Source of the DNA: Peromyscus leucopus
Taxonomy: Eukaryota > Chordata > Mammalia > Rodentia > Cricetidae
Length of the DNA stretch: 64,000 nt
Direction: 5' to 3'
Assembly: GCF_004664715.2 (NCBI RefSeq)
Contig: NC_051068.1
Span: 133,023,327-133,087,326, forward strand
Positions 10,598-21,384 of this stretch are shown in pieces. Within the stretch, counting starts at the first letter, position 1, and each line of letters begins with the position of its first letter. The position numbers and the translations under genes are program-made. The notes below the pieces were generated by a model, which made no database searches, had not been told where the DNA came from, and was given only the letters and a program-made list of their open reading frames with translations.

Positions 10598-10850
10598 GTG
10601 TTTTAATCTGGTCGGGATACTATAGTAAAATACCGCAGACTGGACAATTGATTGGAAAGTTCTAGAGATGAGGAAGCTCAAGACAAAGGCGCTGGCAGAT
10701 TTGGCTGCTGAGTTTCACTTACTGGTTCATACGTGTCTTCTCATTGAATTCCCACGTGGCAGAGGGGGCCAATGAGCTCCTTTGGACTTTCGTTCTTCAG
10801 AACTCCTCCCGAGGACCCTGCCTTATAGCACCATCACTGTGAGAGCTAAA
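10598..10850 (+). mobile_element. Old MaLR-type LTR fragment (MLT1/MST-like)
   Basis: The sequence shows the shared mammalian pattern: 'gggatactatagtaaaatac', 'tctagagatgaggaagctc', 'aaggcgctggcagatttggc', 'cttactggttcatacgtgtc'. This matches the U3 of MLT1/MST-like elements. It is a heavily diverged, pre-rodent insertion. The reverse copy is at about 60620-60870. The family label is from memory of the consensus, not a search. Confidence 0.6.
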
Positions 10851-11172
10851 ATTTCCATATGTAGATGTGTAGGTGATAAAACATTTAGAAGATTGCAAGC
10901 AGTTGAGTGATGACCGCTGGATCCGCAGATGGCCAGCTTTGAATATTGATTAGTTCCATTTTCCTAATGATAAAGTAAAAACCCAATAATTTAGCCCAAT
11001 GGTTCTGAGCTTTAAGGATTCTTATACATGTCACCCTGTCATTTCCAGGCGGTTTGGATATTTCTCCTATTTGGACATAAATATTATATAATATTCACCT
11101 AATACTTAGCCTAATACCAATAGATACACAGATAGTTTTCTTCCATTTTTCAAATATAAAGTCATAAACATG
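10851..11172. other. Unrecognised AT-rich sequence
   Basis: No gene or repeat is recognised. It is duplicated at 60300-60620 in reverse. Confidence 0.4.
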
Positions 11173-11179
11173 CATTTCC

Positions 11180-11275
11180 AAGGGCTGGAGATGTAGCCCT
11201 GTGTTAGAATATGTGTCTATCATATCTCAGACCCTGGGTTTGATCTTCAGCATGGGGAAAACAAATAAATATACT
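11180..11275 (+). mobile_element. ID-like SINE
   Basis: tRNA-derived head 'agggctggagatgtagccctg', centre 'gaccctgggtttgatcttcagcatgggg' (read in parts) and an aaaacaaataaata tail. This is the ID/B4-head type of structure, diverged. Confidence 0.6.
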
Positions 11276-11521
11276 TGTCCAAAGTAGTGTGCCTTTTCTG
11301 GCATGCACCATTCCTTTTTTGATGGCCTTTTAAAACTGCTACACAACCGCCAGCATACCCCATGACCCCTCCCTGGATAAGTGCGTATTTCAAGCCAGCT
11401 GGTCTTTGCACACCCCAGTGCTGACAGATCCATTAGGTGCTAACACAGAGGTTCTCATGGCTGAAGCAGGGGGATCAGGAGATTAAAACTGGCTTGGACT
11501 ATGTGGTGAGACTCAAGTTTT

Positions 11522-11682
11522 TTTTTTTTTTTTTGGTTTTTTCGAGACAGGGTTTCTCTGTGTAGCTTTGCGCCTTTCCTGGAGCTCACTTGGTAGCCCA
11601 GGCTGGCCTCGAACTCACAAAGATCCGCCTGCCTCTGCCTCCCAAGTGCTGGGATTAAAGGCGTGCGCCACCACGCCCGGCT
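11522..11682 (-). mobile_element. B1 SINE present only in the left arm
   Basis: Near-consensus B1 in reverse: T-rich tail at the left, 'gacagggtttctctgtgtagc', 'tttgcgcctttcctgg', ending 'gcgtgcgccaccacgcccgg'. Perfect 14-bp direct repeats gagactcaagtttt flank it (11508-11521 and 11683-11696). In the right arm the same site (59947-59960) has a single copy of this 14-mer and no B1. This is a textbook filled-versus-empty pair, so the insertion happened after the two copies (or alleles) separated. Confidence 0.95.
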
Positions 11683-11696
11683 GAGACTCAAGTTTT

Positions 11697-12395
11697 AAAC
11701 ACTTAAAAAATCCAAGAAATAAACAGTGAAAGTATTAATAGAGACTAGAATTCCAGGTTATATCTGGCAAAAACTATGTCTACAGCAATTTGAAATCCAC
11801 CAAAATATTCTCCTATTTTGTAGTTCAACACTTATCAGGTACTCTGTGAGAGCTGTTTTTCTAGGTTCCATGTTGAAGAACACTTGATTCTCTTATAATC
11901 TAGTCTTGTCCAGCAATTTCTGAAAACAAGCTTTTTTATTAAGAGTGCTTTTTACCTTAAACTTACAAAACAAAAACAAAAAACAAAAATACCAAAAAAA
12001 CAAAAAACTGTGGTGATAGTGCATTATGCTCCACATGCCTGGCTCAGTTTCCTTTTTAATAACATCTTATACTGACAGGGTGTGTGGCTTTATAATTAAT
12101 TTAAATCATGCCATTTATCGGCCAGAATCTTGAGTGTTGTATTATTCCCACTTGAAATGAGTATCCTGCATATTGAGTCCGGATTGCGTTTTTTAGATGA
12201 GGGAACTGATATGCAGAAAAATCTTAAGTGTTTTGGCGAAGATTAGAATTTAGGACAAACCATCCTTACCAGCCACGACTGAGTACACTGAGTGACACAT
12301 GACTACTTTTCATCTTCCAGAATGTTTTGGGCAGGGAATGATAATAACTTCATTTAGCCAACCAATAATCGTGAGTGCCGTGGAACATCTGTAAC
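11697..12395. other. Unrecognised AT-rich sequence with (CAAAA)n tract
   Basis: No gene is recognised. A caaaa-type A-rich tract occupies about 11967-12007. The right arm has the complementary tttg-rich tract near 59625-59680. Confidence 0.4.
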
Positions 12396-12806
12396 TGCTG
12401 CTGGAGAAGCAGCAGCAAACCCCATCTATCGCTGGACTTTCTCTGGACCTCCAGCTCCCAAATAATGACAAGGAGACTTCTTAGTAATTATGAAAGCATG
12501 GTCTTAGCTTAGGCTTGTTCCCAACTAGCTCTTAAAACTTAAATTAACCCGTTTATATTAATCTACATTCTGCTCCGTGGCTCTTTACCTCCCCTCAGTA
12601 CAGGATATCCCACTTCCTCCATGTCTGTCTGGTGAATCTTGCACCTTCTGATTCCCCACCTCCCCCACACCCCCGAGTTTCTCTCTTTCCCCAGAAGTCC
12701 CCCCTATTCTCTCCTGCCTAGCTATTGGCCATTCAGCTCTTTATTAAAACCAATCAGAAAGTGCCTTGGCAGAGACACGTCTTCATAGTGTACAAAAAAT
12801 TACCCC
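12396..12806. mobile_element. LTR fragment related to the 8216 element
   Basis: It shares 'ccagctcccaaataatgaca', 'agacttcttagtaattatga', 'agctcttaaaacttaaattaaccc' and 'cctagctattggccattcagc' with the solo LTR at 8216. The twin-primed L1 (12807-14899) inserted near its right end, and the last bases (ccccaca) appear to lie at about 14904-14910, beyond the L1. Exact left boundary is uncertain. Confidence 0.7.
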
Positions 12807-13676
12807 TATTGCTAGTAGTCTAAGCTGGGGTCATCCTTATGGATTCCTGGGAATTTCCCTAGCACCAGGTTTCTTCCTATCCCCATGATGTCTCCCTCTA
12901 TCATGGTATCTCTTTCATTGCTCTTCCACTCTGTCCCTTTTCCAACTTGACCATCCCATTCCCTTATGTTCTCTTCCTCCATCCCCTACCCTCCATTGTC
13001 CACCCCACTATTTCCCCTTCCCAGGGTGATTTATGCATCTCTCTCTCTGGGTCTTCCTTGTTAGCTACCTTCTCTGGAGCTGTGGGTTGTAGTCTGGTTA
13101 TCCTTTGCTTTACATCTCGTATCCACTTATAAGTGAGTACATACCATGTTTGTCCTTCCGAGTCTAGGTTACCTCCCTCAGGATGATATTTTCTAGTTCC
13201 ATCCATTTGCCTGCAAATTTCATGTCATTGTTTTTTACTGCTAAGTAGTACTCCATTGTATATATGTACCACATTTTCTTTATCCATTCTTTGGTTGCGG
13301 GGCATCTAGGTTGTTTCCAGGTTCTGACTATTATGAATAATGCTGCTATGAACATGATTGAGCATGTGTCCTTGTGGTGTGATTGAGCATCCCTTGGCTA
13401 TATGCCCAAGAGTGGTATCATTGGGTCTTGAGGTAGATTGATTGCCAATTTTCTGAGAAACTGCCATACTGATTTCCAAAGTGGTTGTACAAGTTTGCAC
13501 TCCCACCAACAGTGGAGGAGTGTTCCCCTTGCTCCACTTCCTCTCCAGCATGAACTGTCATTAGTGTTTTTGATCATAGCCATTCTGACAGGTGTAAGGT
13601 AGTATCTCAGAGTTGTTTTGATTTGCATTTCCCTGATGGCTAAGGATGTTGAGTGATTCCTTAAATGTCTTTTGGC

Positions 13677-13836
13677 CATTTTTTTTTCTTGTTTTTTTGA
13701 GACAGGGTTTCTCTGTAGCTTTGGAGCCTGTCCTGGACTAGCTCTGTAGACCAGGCTGGCCTCGAACTCACAGAGATCCACCTGCCTCTGCCTCCTGAGT
13801 GCTGGGATTAAAGGTGTGCGCCACCACCGCCTGGCG
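13677..13836 (-). mobile_element. B1 SINE nested in the L1
   Basis: Reverse-oriented B1 with T-rich tail at the left ('gacagggtttctctgtagc', 'gagcctgtcctgga' variant, 'gattaaaggtgtgcgccacc'). Imperfect duplicated flanks (cttttggccatttt / ctttcagccattt) mark the target site. It interrupts ORF2 and is present in both arms (57802-57955 on the right). Confidence 0.9.
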
Positions 13837-14276
13837 TCTTTCAGCCATTTAAGATTCTTCTGCTGAGAATTCTGTTTAGCTCTGTAGCCATTTTTTAAAT
13901 TGGTTTGTTTGGTATTTTAATGTCTAGTTTCTATAGTGGAGAGGGTGCCTGAGCTTGTCTACCCCAGTAATCAGATTGGTGACTACCCTGTCATCATAGA
14001 GCCTTCATCCAGTAACTGATGGAAACAGATGCTGAGATCCACAGCCAAGCACCAGGCTGAGCTCCAGGAGTTCAGTTGAAGAGAGGGAAGAGAAATTCTA
14101 TGAGCAAGGGGGCGGGAAGGTCAAGATTATGATGGGGAAATCTACAGAGACAGCCAAACAAAGCTAGTGGGAACTCATGAAATTTAGACCAACAGCTGTG
14201 AAACCTGCATGGGACTGGACTAGGCCCTCTGCACATGGGAGACAATTTTGTAGCTTGGTTTGTTTAAGGGCCCCCC

Positions 14277-14619
14277 TGTGGGAGCCCGTTCTTGGGTTCC
14301 TCGTGGCTTTACCCAGCAGGTCCGAATAGAGGATGATCAGGACCAGGGGCCTGAGTGCAGGTTTCTGAGATGGTCTGCACTTGGCTGTGCTGGGGGAGGA
14401 GGTCTTTTGCTCCACCCCTTGGTGTCTATAAAAACCCTGGGCCAGAGACAGTCGGGGCCCGTTGGAATAGGTTCCAGGCCCTCTCGAGGCTATTCTTTAT
14501 TTTCTATCTGTTTATCTCCGCAAGATTCTCCGCTATAAATCCTTCTATCTAACATTTCCTGCTGATTGCACTCAAGAAAACTCTGGGGAACTGTGGGGGT
14601 GGTGGGTAAACGCCCCACA
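14277..14619 (+). mobile_element. Solo LTR (ERVK-like), 343 bp, nested in the L1 3' UTR
   Basis: Starts TGTGGGAGCCC and ends CGCCCCACA, with the 6-bp duplication cccccc on both sides (14271-14276 and 14620-14625). A TATA box (tataaaaa) is at about 14427. It resembles the LTR at 19779 in its start, its 'gcacttggctgtgctggggg' region and the 'ggtcttttgctccaccc' block before the TATA box. It is a solo remnant with no genes. The right-arm copy is at 57018-57361. Confidence 0.85.
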
Positions 14620-14907
14620 CCCCCCATGGCAGTGGGATTAGGATCCATCCCTGGTACATGAGCTGGTTTTTTGGAGCCCACTACCTATGATGGGACACCT
14701 TGTACAGCCTAGATACAGGGGGGGGCGGGGCTTGGACTTGTCTCAACTGTATGTACAAGGCTTTACCTTGTTGGAGGAGGGAATGGAGGCTGGAGTGGGG
14801 GGAAGGCTGGGGGTGGGAAGAGGGAGAAGAGTGGGATCTGTGGTTGGTATGTAAAATGAATTTTAAAAAATTTCTTAATTGAAAAACAACAACAAAAAGA
14901 TTACCCC

Positions 14908-15316
14908 ACAAGACCCAGCAGTTTCCATCTCAGGTTTACTCCTTTGACATTGGCAAGGTGTGTGTGTGTGGGGGGGGGCGGTCACAGGACAAAAGGACAC
15001 TGAGTTTCTGCCTTACCTTGCAGAAAGTGTTTGGAAAATGGGAGACAAATCATTTCAGAGACTGGTTTGCCGAGTTAGCTAATGCCCCTGCAAAGCTGTC
15101 TATCTGCTAATCTCTAAAACCTCTGAATCTGTCACCTCACATGGCAAAGGGACATTGCCCATGTGGTTAAGGATCATGAACATCTTGGATTACATAGGTA
15201 CCATGGAGCCACAAAAATCTTTCATGGGAGAGAGAGAGAGAGATTCCAGATCCCTGGGGTTTACTAGCCAGTCTAGCCTGCGTGGCAAACTTCAGGCCAA
15301 TGAGAGATCCTGTCTC
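14908..15316. other. Unrecognised sequence with poly-G patch
   Basis: No gene is recognised. There is a short (TG)n-(G)n patch at about 14959-14980, which is G(9)C(1) in the left arm and C(9) in the right arm (56670-56680). Confidence 0.4.
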
Positions 15317-15359
15317 TATGTGGTTGGAGACTGAGGAATGTGTACCAGAGTTTGTCCTC

Positions 15360-15627
15360 TGGCCCGCACATGCACACGAGCACATATGTGTGCACCTACA
15401 CACACACATACACACATGTACCCACACACAGGAACATGCATGCACACACACATATGCACATGTGCACCTGCATACACACACATGTACCCACACAAAGAAG
15501 CATGCATGCACACACAAACACATATACACATGTGCAGCTCCATACACACACATGTACCCTCACACAGGAGCATGCATGCACACATACATACACACATGTA
15601 CACCTACACACACAGAAACATGCACAT

Positions 15628-15671
<44 letters not shown>
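15360..15671. repeat. Degenerate CA-rich minisatellite ending in (CA)n
   Basis: Roughly 60-base units of the form 'cacacacatgtacccacacacaggagcatgcatg' (read in pieces) repeat about four times before a pure (CA)21 run at 15631-15671. The frames over it (Cys/Val/Met or His/Thr rich) are repeat translations. The copy on the right is at 55984-56290. Confidence 0.9.
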
Positions 15672-15675
<4 letters not shown>

Positions 15676-15884
15676 ACCTGGCAGAAGTGAGATAAAAAGT
15701 TTATGCTGAAGCTTCCAGAAGCCTTGTTGACACTGAATTTGGTCCTTACAGACCTGTTTGGGGCCTTTGATTTCTAGAACCCTCTGAGGACGAATTTGTC
15801 TTGTAGAGGACTAAATGTGTGGTGATTTGGTTCAGCAGTGACAGTCACTAATGAGCTGGCTGTACATAGACTGTTTTGTTTCTT

Positions 15885-16018
15885 TGAGGCGGGGTCTCTC
15901 TATGTAGACCTGGCTCACCTGGAACTCATTATGTAGACCAGGATGGACTTGAAACCACAGAGATCTGCCTGCCTCTCAAATGCAGGGATTAAAGACATGC
16001 ACCACCATGCCTGTTTCA
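15885..16018 (-). mobile_element. B1 SINE, old
   Basis: Reverse-oriented B1 with many substitutions: 'gaggcggggtctctctatg', 'agaccaggatggacttg', 'gattaaagacatgcaccacc'. The right-arm copy is at about 55640-55785, plus strand. Confidence 0.8.
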
Positions 16019-16274
16019 GGCACAGAATTATAGAAAGTTATGCTTCAACATCTGTCTACAATAGCTTCATAGTTGTAATAGGAAAATAATGAAAAACAAT
16101 TTATCTGCCAGCTGTTTTCTTGTTAAAACCATTTTTTTTTTAACTTCAAGTCATGTATATGTATGTGCATGATTCATACTAGACCCAAACTGGAAACAAC
16201 TCAAATGTTATCAGTAATAGAACAGAAAACCAAAGTGTTGCATATTCTTACAAATGAACACAATTTGAACTCAT

Positions 16275-16278
<4 letters not shown>

Positions 16279-16332
<54 letters not shown>
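16279..16332. repeat. (CT)27 microsatellite
   Basis: A pure CT run. The right-arm counterpart (GA)n at about 55354-55378 has only about 13 units, a large allele-like length difference. Confidence 0.97.
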
Positions 16333-16336
<4 letters not shown>

Positions 16337-16347
16337 TGCTTGCTTGC

Positions 16348-16493
16348 TTACTTTTTGAGACAAGGTTTCTTTATGCAGCTCTGGCCGTCCTAGAACTTGC
16401 TCTATAAACCAGGCTAGCCTCGAACTCGTAGATCCAAGTGCCTATGCCTCTAAGTGCTGGGATTTAAGATATGTGCCATCACCACCCAGCTAA
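16348..16493 (-). mobile_element. B1 SINE, old
   Basis: Reverse B1: 'gagacaaggtttctttatgc', 'aaccaggctagcctcgaac', 'ttaagatatgtgccatcacc'. It lies next to the (CT)n run, which may derive from its tail. The right-arm copy is at about 55195-55335. Confidence 0.82.
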
Positions 16494-17227
16494 ATGCATC
16501 CCTTTGTTGAAAAGCAAGAAGCAAAAGCATGATTTCATTTACATAAAGCTACGACCTAGGCGCAAGTCATCTATGATGCTGAAAGTTGCCTAGGAGAAGG
16601 ATGTATGGAGGGGTAGAATGGGATTCTAGCAAAGTTTGACCTCCTCATTTCTGTGTTGATTGTAGGGATGAAGTCACTTTGTAAAAACCTGTATGATTTG
16701 TATTAACTTCTACATGTTAAACATTAAAAGTTTGCTCACTACTACAGAAATGTGTATAAGCTCAGTGGTTATTTTAGCAGTCATTCACCTGAAAGAATAC
16801 ACAGTTAAAACAGAATCAGTGAACACATTATTCTCTTGGGCTCTTCCCTGATCCATGACCCAAGAAGGAGCTAACATTCCCCTTCACTTGACTTTTGAAA
16901 CTAGGTAGACAATTTCAAAAGACATTTGAACCACTTAGGATTGGCAATCTGTTCTCCCCCAGGACAGATCAGTTTCAAGCTGGTGTTTTAAAATAATATT
17001 TATTTGTGGGTAAGTAATCTTGGCCAGAAAGAAAGTCCTAAGTAAATTAAGGTAAAGAACCATTATTTTTTATGATTCTCTGGAAGAGTGAGCCTGGTGT
17101 GTTTGCAGCCCTGCCTATGAGATCCAACCCTTGAGCTAGCCTCAGGGTGAAAGCCAAGGTCAATATCTGCCTAATGAAATCCTTCACACTAGGTGTTGTG
17201 ACCAGATAATTAGCTGATGAATGCATT
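16494..17227. other. Unrecognised sequence next to an open frame
   Basis: No repeat is recognised. On the minus strand, just after the stop of the frame ending at 17228, a second stretch of about 60 open codons in the +1 register (about 17045-17230) is visible. It may be the continuation of the same broken frame. Confidence 0.35.
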
Positions 17228-17551
17228 TTAAAAATGCCAAATAATTCCTGTATTAAACAGCTTTGGGCTTAAATAAGCATCTAAACAACAAACATCTTTA
17301 ATAAACAAATATTTATTTCCTGGTGGAACTTCTTGTACTTCAGCAAATGTTAACTCTTCAATTAAGATTGAAGTAAGTTCTTTCTCCACCCACGGGAGTG
17401 CTAGCTCTTTGTTTATTGTGTTTTTGAGGTCATTGGTGTGTACTTCCAGTATTTGCCTATCTCCAGAAAGAAGGCTCAGAGCCAACTCAGTACTCAAAAT
17501 TCTCAACATACTTAGAGTAATAAGATTACTTCTGCACAAGGTTCTTGGCAA
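17228..17551 (-). pseudogene. Unidentified broken open frame, possible retropseudogene fragment
   Basis: A minus-strand frame of about 92-107 codons, depending on start. The first in-frame ATG gives a product beginning MLRILSTELALSLL. It is not a SINE, L1 or simple-repeat translation, and its composition is protein-like (a Leu/Glu-rich helix-like first half, then EVPPGNKYLFIKDV). After the stop, a +1 shift gives roughly 60 further open codons with similar character. No intron, promoter or clear poly(A) tail is visible. The right arm repeats the 92-codon part without an amino-acid change (54181-54459), but that follows from the duplication. I do not recognise the protein. It could be a chance open frame. 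Confidence 0.3.
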
Positions 17552-18112
17552 GCGTCATTGTGACCTCTAGTTTTCCCCTTCTTTTTTATTTTCCAGTTTA
17601 CCTCAGGCTGAAAACACTCAAAAGGGTGAACATAATTTTATCTCACAATTTTAAGGAGGCCCATGTTATAAAGTTAAATATTGCCAATACTGTTTGATTT
17701 TTTCCCCCTTTTATTGGGAATAGTTTTTTTTCTCACATAATACATCCTGATTAGAGTTTTCCCTCCCTCCATTCTCAGTTCCTCCCCGTTCCCCATTCAG
17801 ATCCACCCCCTTCTGTCTCCCATTAGAAAACAGACTTCTAAAAGATAATAATAAAATAAATTAAGATAAAACAAAAACTAATAAACCAGAGTAGGACAAA
17901 ACAAACAGAAGGAAAAGAACCCAAGAAATGGAGCATGAAACTGATCTAGTAGAAGAGAACCACTTGTTCACATACTCGGGAATCCCATAAAAACAACTGA
18001 ACTGGAAGCCGTAATATATATATTTGCAAAGGATTTGTAGGGTAAAAGGGGAAAGGAAAACACACACACATTTATATATATATATAAAAGAAAAATAAAA
18101 CATAAGATTTTT

Positions 18113-18262
18113 TTTTTGTTTTTTCAAGACCTTAAAGTTTCTCTTGTCTTGGCTGTCCTGGAAGTCACTCTGTAGACCAGGCTGGCCTTGAACTCACAGA
18201 GATCCTCCTGCCTCTGCCTCCCAAGTGCTGGTATTAAAGGTGTGCGCTGCCATGCCCAGCTA
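18113..18262 (-). mobile_element. B1 SINE in the L1 3' UTR
   Basis: Reverse B1 with T-rich tail ('ttttttttttgttttttcaag'-type, read in part), 'gtagaccaggctggccttg' and 'ttaaaggtgtgcgctgccatg'. Its right-arm counterpart (about 53428-53565) is full of indels. Confidence 0.88.
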
Positions 18263-19778
18263 AGATAAATTTTTTAAAGAGGCCTTGACACAATATTATG
18301 TATGAGACAAGGAAACTCTAATAATGCTGTTGAGTTTGTTTTCCAGTGGCCATCTATTGTTGAGCAAGCAGCCTGCCTTAAGAGTAGTTTGTTTCCCCGG
18401 TGAGACTCCTTGGAAGAAACTAAATTTTCACTTGCAAGAGGTTATCAATTGGAGATTGCTTCTGGATTAGGGATGTGGGTATATGTCCACTTCTCCTTTC
18501 AGCTCTAGGACCCTATCTGGTACAGACCCACAAAGGCCTTGCACATGCTACCTTAGTCTCTGAGTTCCTATGTGCATCAGTCCTGTTGATTTGGAGGATC
18601 TTGTTTTCTTGGTGTCCTCCATCCCCTCTGGCTCCATCTTCATCCTCTTCTGCAGGGCTCCTTGAGCCCTGAGGGGAGGGATTTGATGGAGACACTCCAT
18701 TTAGGGGCTGTGTGTTCCAAGGTCTCTCATTCTCTGCATACTGTCTGGCTGTGGGTCTCTGTATTTGTTCTCACCTGCTGCAGGAGGAAGCTTCTCTGAT
18801 GGTGGCTGAGCAAGGCACTGATCTACAAATACAACATAATGTCATTAGGAATCACTTTATTGCTGTGTTTTTTTTTTTTTTAGAACAGTAGTATTTGGTT
18901 TTACCCTAGGTCCATGAACTATCTACTCTCAGGGTCTTGGTCACCCAAGCAGTGTTGGGTATGGGTTCCATCTCCTGGAATGGGCCTTAAGTCAAGTCAG
19001 ATATTGGTTGGTGACTCCCACAAGCTTTGTGCCGCCATTGGCACATTGTGCCACTGTGTCTGGCAGGCCACCAAGTAGATCAAAAGGTTTATGGCAGGTT
19101 TGGTGTTTACATTTCTCCTTTGGTAGCACGCAGAGTACCTTCCTGTATTTCCTGTACAGATGGAAACACACAGGGGTGATGAAGGTTCTCTGTAGGCACC
19201 TGCTGGACTTCTCCATGTTCAATGGTTGTGTCTTCAGCAGTGGGGCTTTGCCATCAGTTTGTCTTGGCAATAGCCTGAGTTGTTTGGGGGTTCCCATAAG
19301 ACCACCTTTGGCTAACAACTCAATATGTAACCCAATCCCAGTACTGGAAGCTTCTTTGGTAAGAAGAGATGTTCATCTGGGGCTCTGTCTCCCCATTTAT
19401 GTTACAATTTCATTTAGAACACCTTCATATATGACATCTATTTTAGAAAACTTCTACTGTATTAGGTTTCCATACTACCTCCCAAGTTCCCTTAATTTCA
19501 GCTGTCTCTCCCCATATTCCTTCCCTCATCTTCCTCTTCATTCTCTCCCCTACTTGGTCCTCCCATTCTAGTCCCTTCCTCATCCATCTGTAACTATTTG
19601 TCCTATTTGTCTTTCCTAGAGAGGGCTATTTGCCCCCACTCTTAGTCCCTTACTCTATACCTAACCTCTGTGGTTCTATGGATTGTAGCTTGGTTATCAT
19701 TGACTTAACAGCCAGTATCCACATGTAAGTGACTATATACCATATTTGTCTTTCTGAGTGGGTCTGGGTTACCTCACT

Positions 19779-20101
19779 TGTGGGAGCCCACAGAGGTTTC
19801 CTAGTGAGATCTGAGCTTGCTTTACCAGCAGGACTGCATAAGAGGATGATTTGACCATGGGCCTGGGTACCAGGTGTTTGGAAGTGTCTACACTTGGCTG
19901 TGTCTAGCAAGGGGGAGGTCTTTTCTCTTACCCTTTGGCATTGTTATAAAAAGCCCTTCTGAATAAAGTTCTGTATCCAGGCCGTCTGGAGCTATCCTGT
20001 GTTTCTAACTGTCTCTCTCCCCTCTATTCTTCTATCCAAATATTTTCCCTTCTCCCTTCTCAAGAGTACCCTGGGGTAAAAGTGGGAGTGGGTCTCTCAC
20101 A
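19779..20101 (+). mobile_element. Solo LTR (ERVK-like), 323 bp, in L1 ORF2
   Basis: Begins TGTGGGAGCCCACAG and ends GGTCTCTCACA. It is flanked by ctcact and ctcatt (19773-19778, 20102-20107), a 6-bp duplication with one change. TATA box at about 19945 (tataaaa) and AATAAA at 19962-19967 define promoter and polyadenylation parts in the usual order. L1 coding sequence is restored when it is removed. The right-arm copy at 52472-52794 has the same length. Confidence 0.87.
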
Positions 20102-20107
20102 CTCATT

Positions 20108-20745
20108 CAGGATGAATTTTTCTGTTGGCAGCACAGAGGTCCTTGTACTCACAGAGAAGCACAAAGAGAACAAGGAATATTAATTATGCAGGGGTGTCTC
20201 CTTAATGGAGGAGATACAAATCAAATACCTATATTCCATCCAGAAAGCTGAGAGCAGATTTTGTTAATGACCTGGTGACTTTTTTTGCTATCTGTGGAGG
20301 CAGACTTCACCTACCTTTTACTATAGAATCCAACATCATCCAAATTCCACAGATTGATTATTCCAGACTCTTCCCACCCTAGACCATTACCTATCCTTAG
20401 TGGAGGTGTTAACATGTGCTCTATGGCCTGCTGACCTCTATGCTATTGGTCAGAGACCATACTAGATACTAGATACTAGGCCTTTTAGGTATAGAATCCA
20501 CCCTCATGGTCACATGTACCGTGTAAAAAAGTTTCTAGGTAGTCACACTTTAAGCTTTATTGTGCACCTGGAATTGATTAGACTGATAGTTGCCTGGAAA
20601 CCTTTTCCCAAACTATACTGTGTTTTAAATATGCTGACAATGAACTACCTAGCATTAGACTCCCTGAAGTCTGATCCAAGTTGATGATGTCAATCTACAC
20701 CGGGTTTTCATTCTTATCTCTTCTTGGGGTTTGCCTCCCCATATG
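20108..20745. mobile_element. Unidentified ~0.63-kb insertion in the L1
   Basis: L1 ORF2 homology stops just after 20107 and resumes at about 20750. The intervening DNA is not L1, SINE or a familiar LTR. It contains a tandem 'actagatact' duplication (20460-20480). On the minus strand there are CCAAT-like and AATAAAGC motifs (about 20556-20561), so an unrecognised LTR is plausible. Boundaries are approximate. Confidence 0.5.
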
Positions 20746-20999
20746 ACACTTGCAGGGACCTCCTCATTTTCCTAGTTCTATTCATTTACCTGTAAATTTC
20801 ATGATTTCCCTTTTTTTTTTTTTTAAACAGCTGAGTAAAGTACATTATGTAAATGTATAGTGTTTTCTTTATCCATTCATTTGTTGAAGGACATCTAAGT
20901 TATTTCCAGTTTCTGGCTATTATGAATAAAGCTGCTATGAACATAGTTGAGCACGTGTCTCTGTGGTAGGACAAAGCATCCTTTGAGTATATGCCCAAG

Positions 21000-21384
21000 T
21001 GTGGGATGTTCTGTATGGCAAATGTGTTGCTCTGATTGGTCAATAAATAAAACACTGACTGGCCAGTGGCTAGGCAGGAAGTATAGGCAGGACTAACAGA
21101 GAGGAGAAAAGAAAGAACAGGAAGGCAGAAGGAGTCACTGCCAGCTGCCGCCAGGACAAGCAGCATGTGAAGATGCCAGTAAGCCATGAGCCACATGGCA
21201 AGGTATAGATTTATGGAAATGGATTAAGCTATAAGAACAATTAGCAAGAAGCCTGCCACGGGCCATACAGTTTGTAAGCAATATAAGTCTCTGTGTTTAC
21301 TTGGTTGGGTCTGAGCGGCTGTGGGACTGGTGGGTGACAAAGATTTGTCCTGACTGTGGGCAAGGCAGGAAAACTCTAGCTACA
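21000..21384 (+). mobile_element. Solo LTR, 385 bp, with perfect 6-bp duplication
   Basis: Starts TGTGGGATGTTCTG and ends CTAGCTACA. The flanks cccaag at 20994-20999 and 21385-21390 are identical. It includes 'ctgattggtcaataaataaaac' (CCAAT on the reverse, AATAAA forward) and 'ggccagtggctaggcaggaag', a block shared with the LTR family at 8216 and 12396. The 98-aa frame over it is a junction of LTR and L1 translation. The right copy is 51193-51577. Confidence 0.85.

Larger units (their letters stand above)
12807..14899 (+). mobile_element. 5'-inverted (twin-primed) L1 insertion
   Basis: One L1 copy in two head-to-head parts. The part from 12807 to about 13935 reads on the minus strand. It encodes the C-terminus of L1 ORF2 (recognisable WRG, HCWWECK and WYIYTMEYY-type blocks) and the first 3' UTR bases up to 'actactagcaatag'. 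The part from about 13936 reads on the plus strand and resumes the 3' UTR immediately at 'tggagagggtgcctgagc', ending in an A-rich tail (14876-14899). Direct repeats attacccc lie at 12799-12806 and 14900-14907. This arrangement is what twin priming produces. A B1 and a solo LTR later inserted in it. Confidence 0.88.

Noticed and set aside
15167..15709. Cys/Met/Val-rich and His/Thr-rich frames over 90 codons, mirrored near 56000
   Set aside because: Translations of a CA-rich minisatellite in all phases. No start context or conserved protein pattern.
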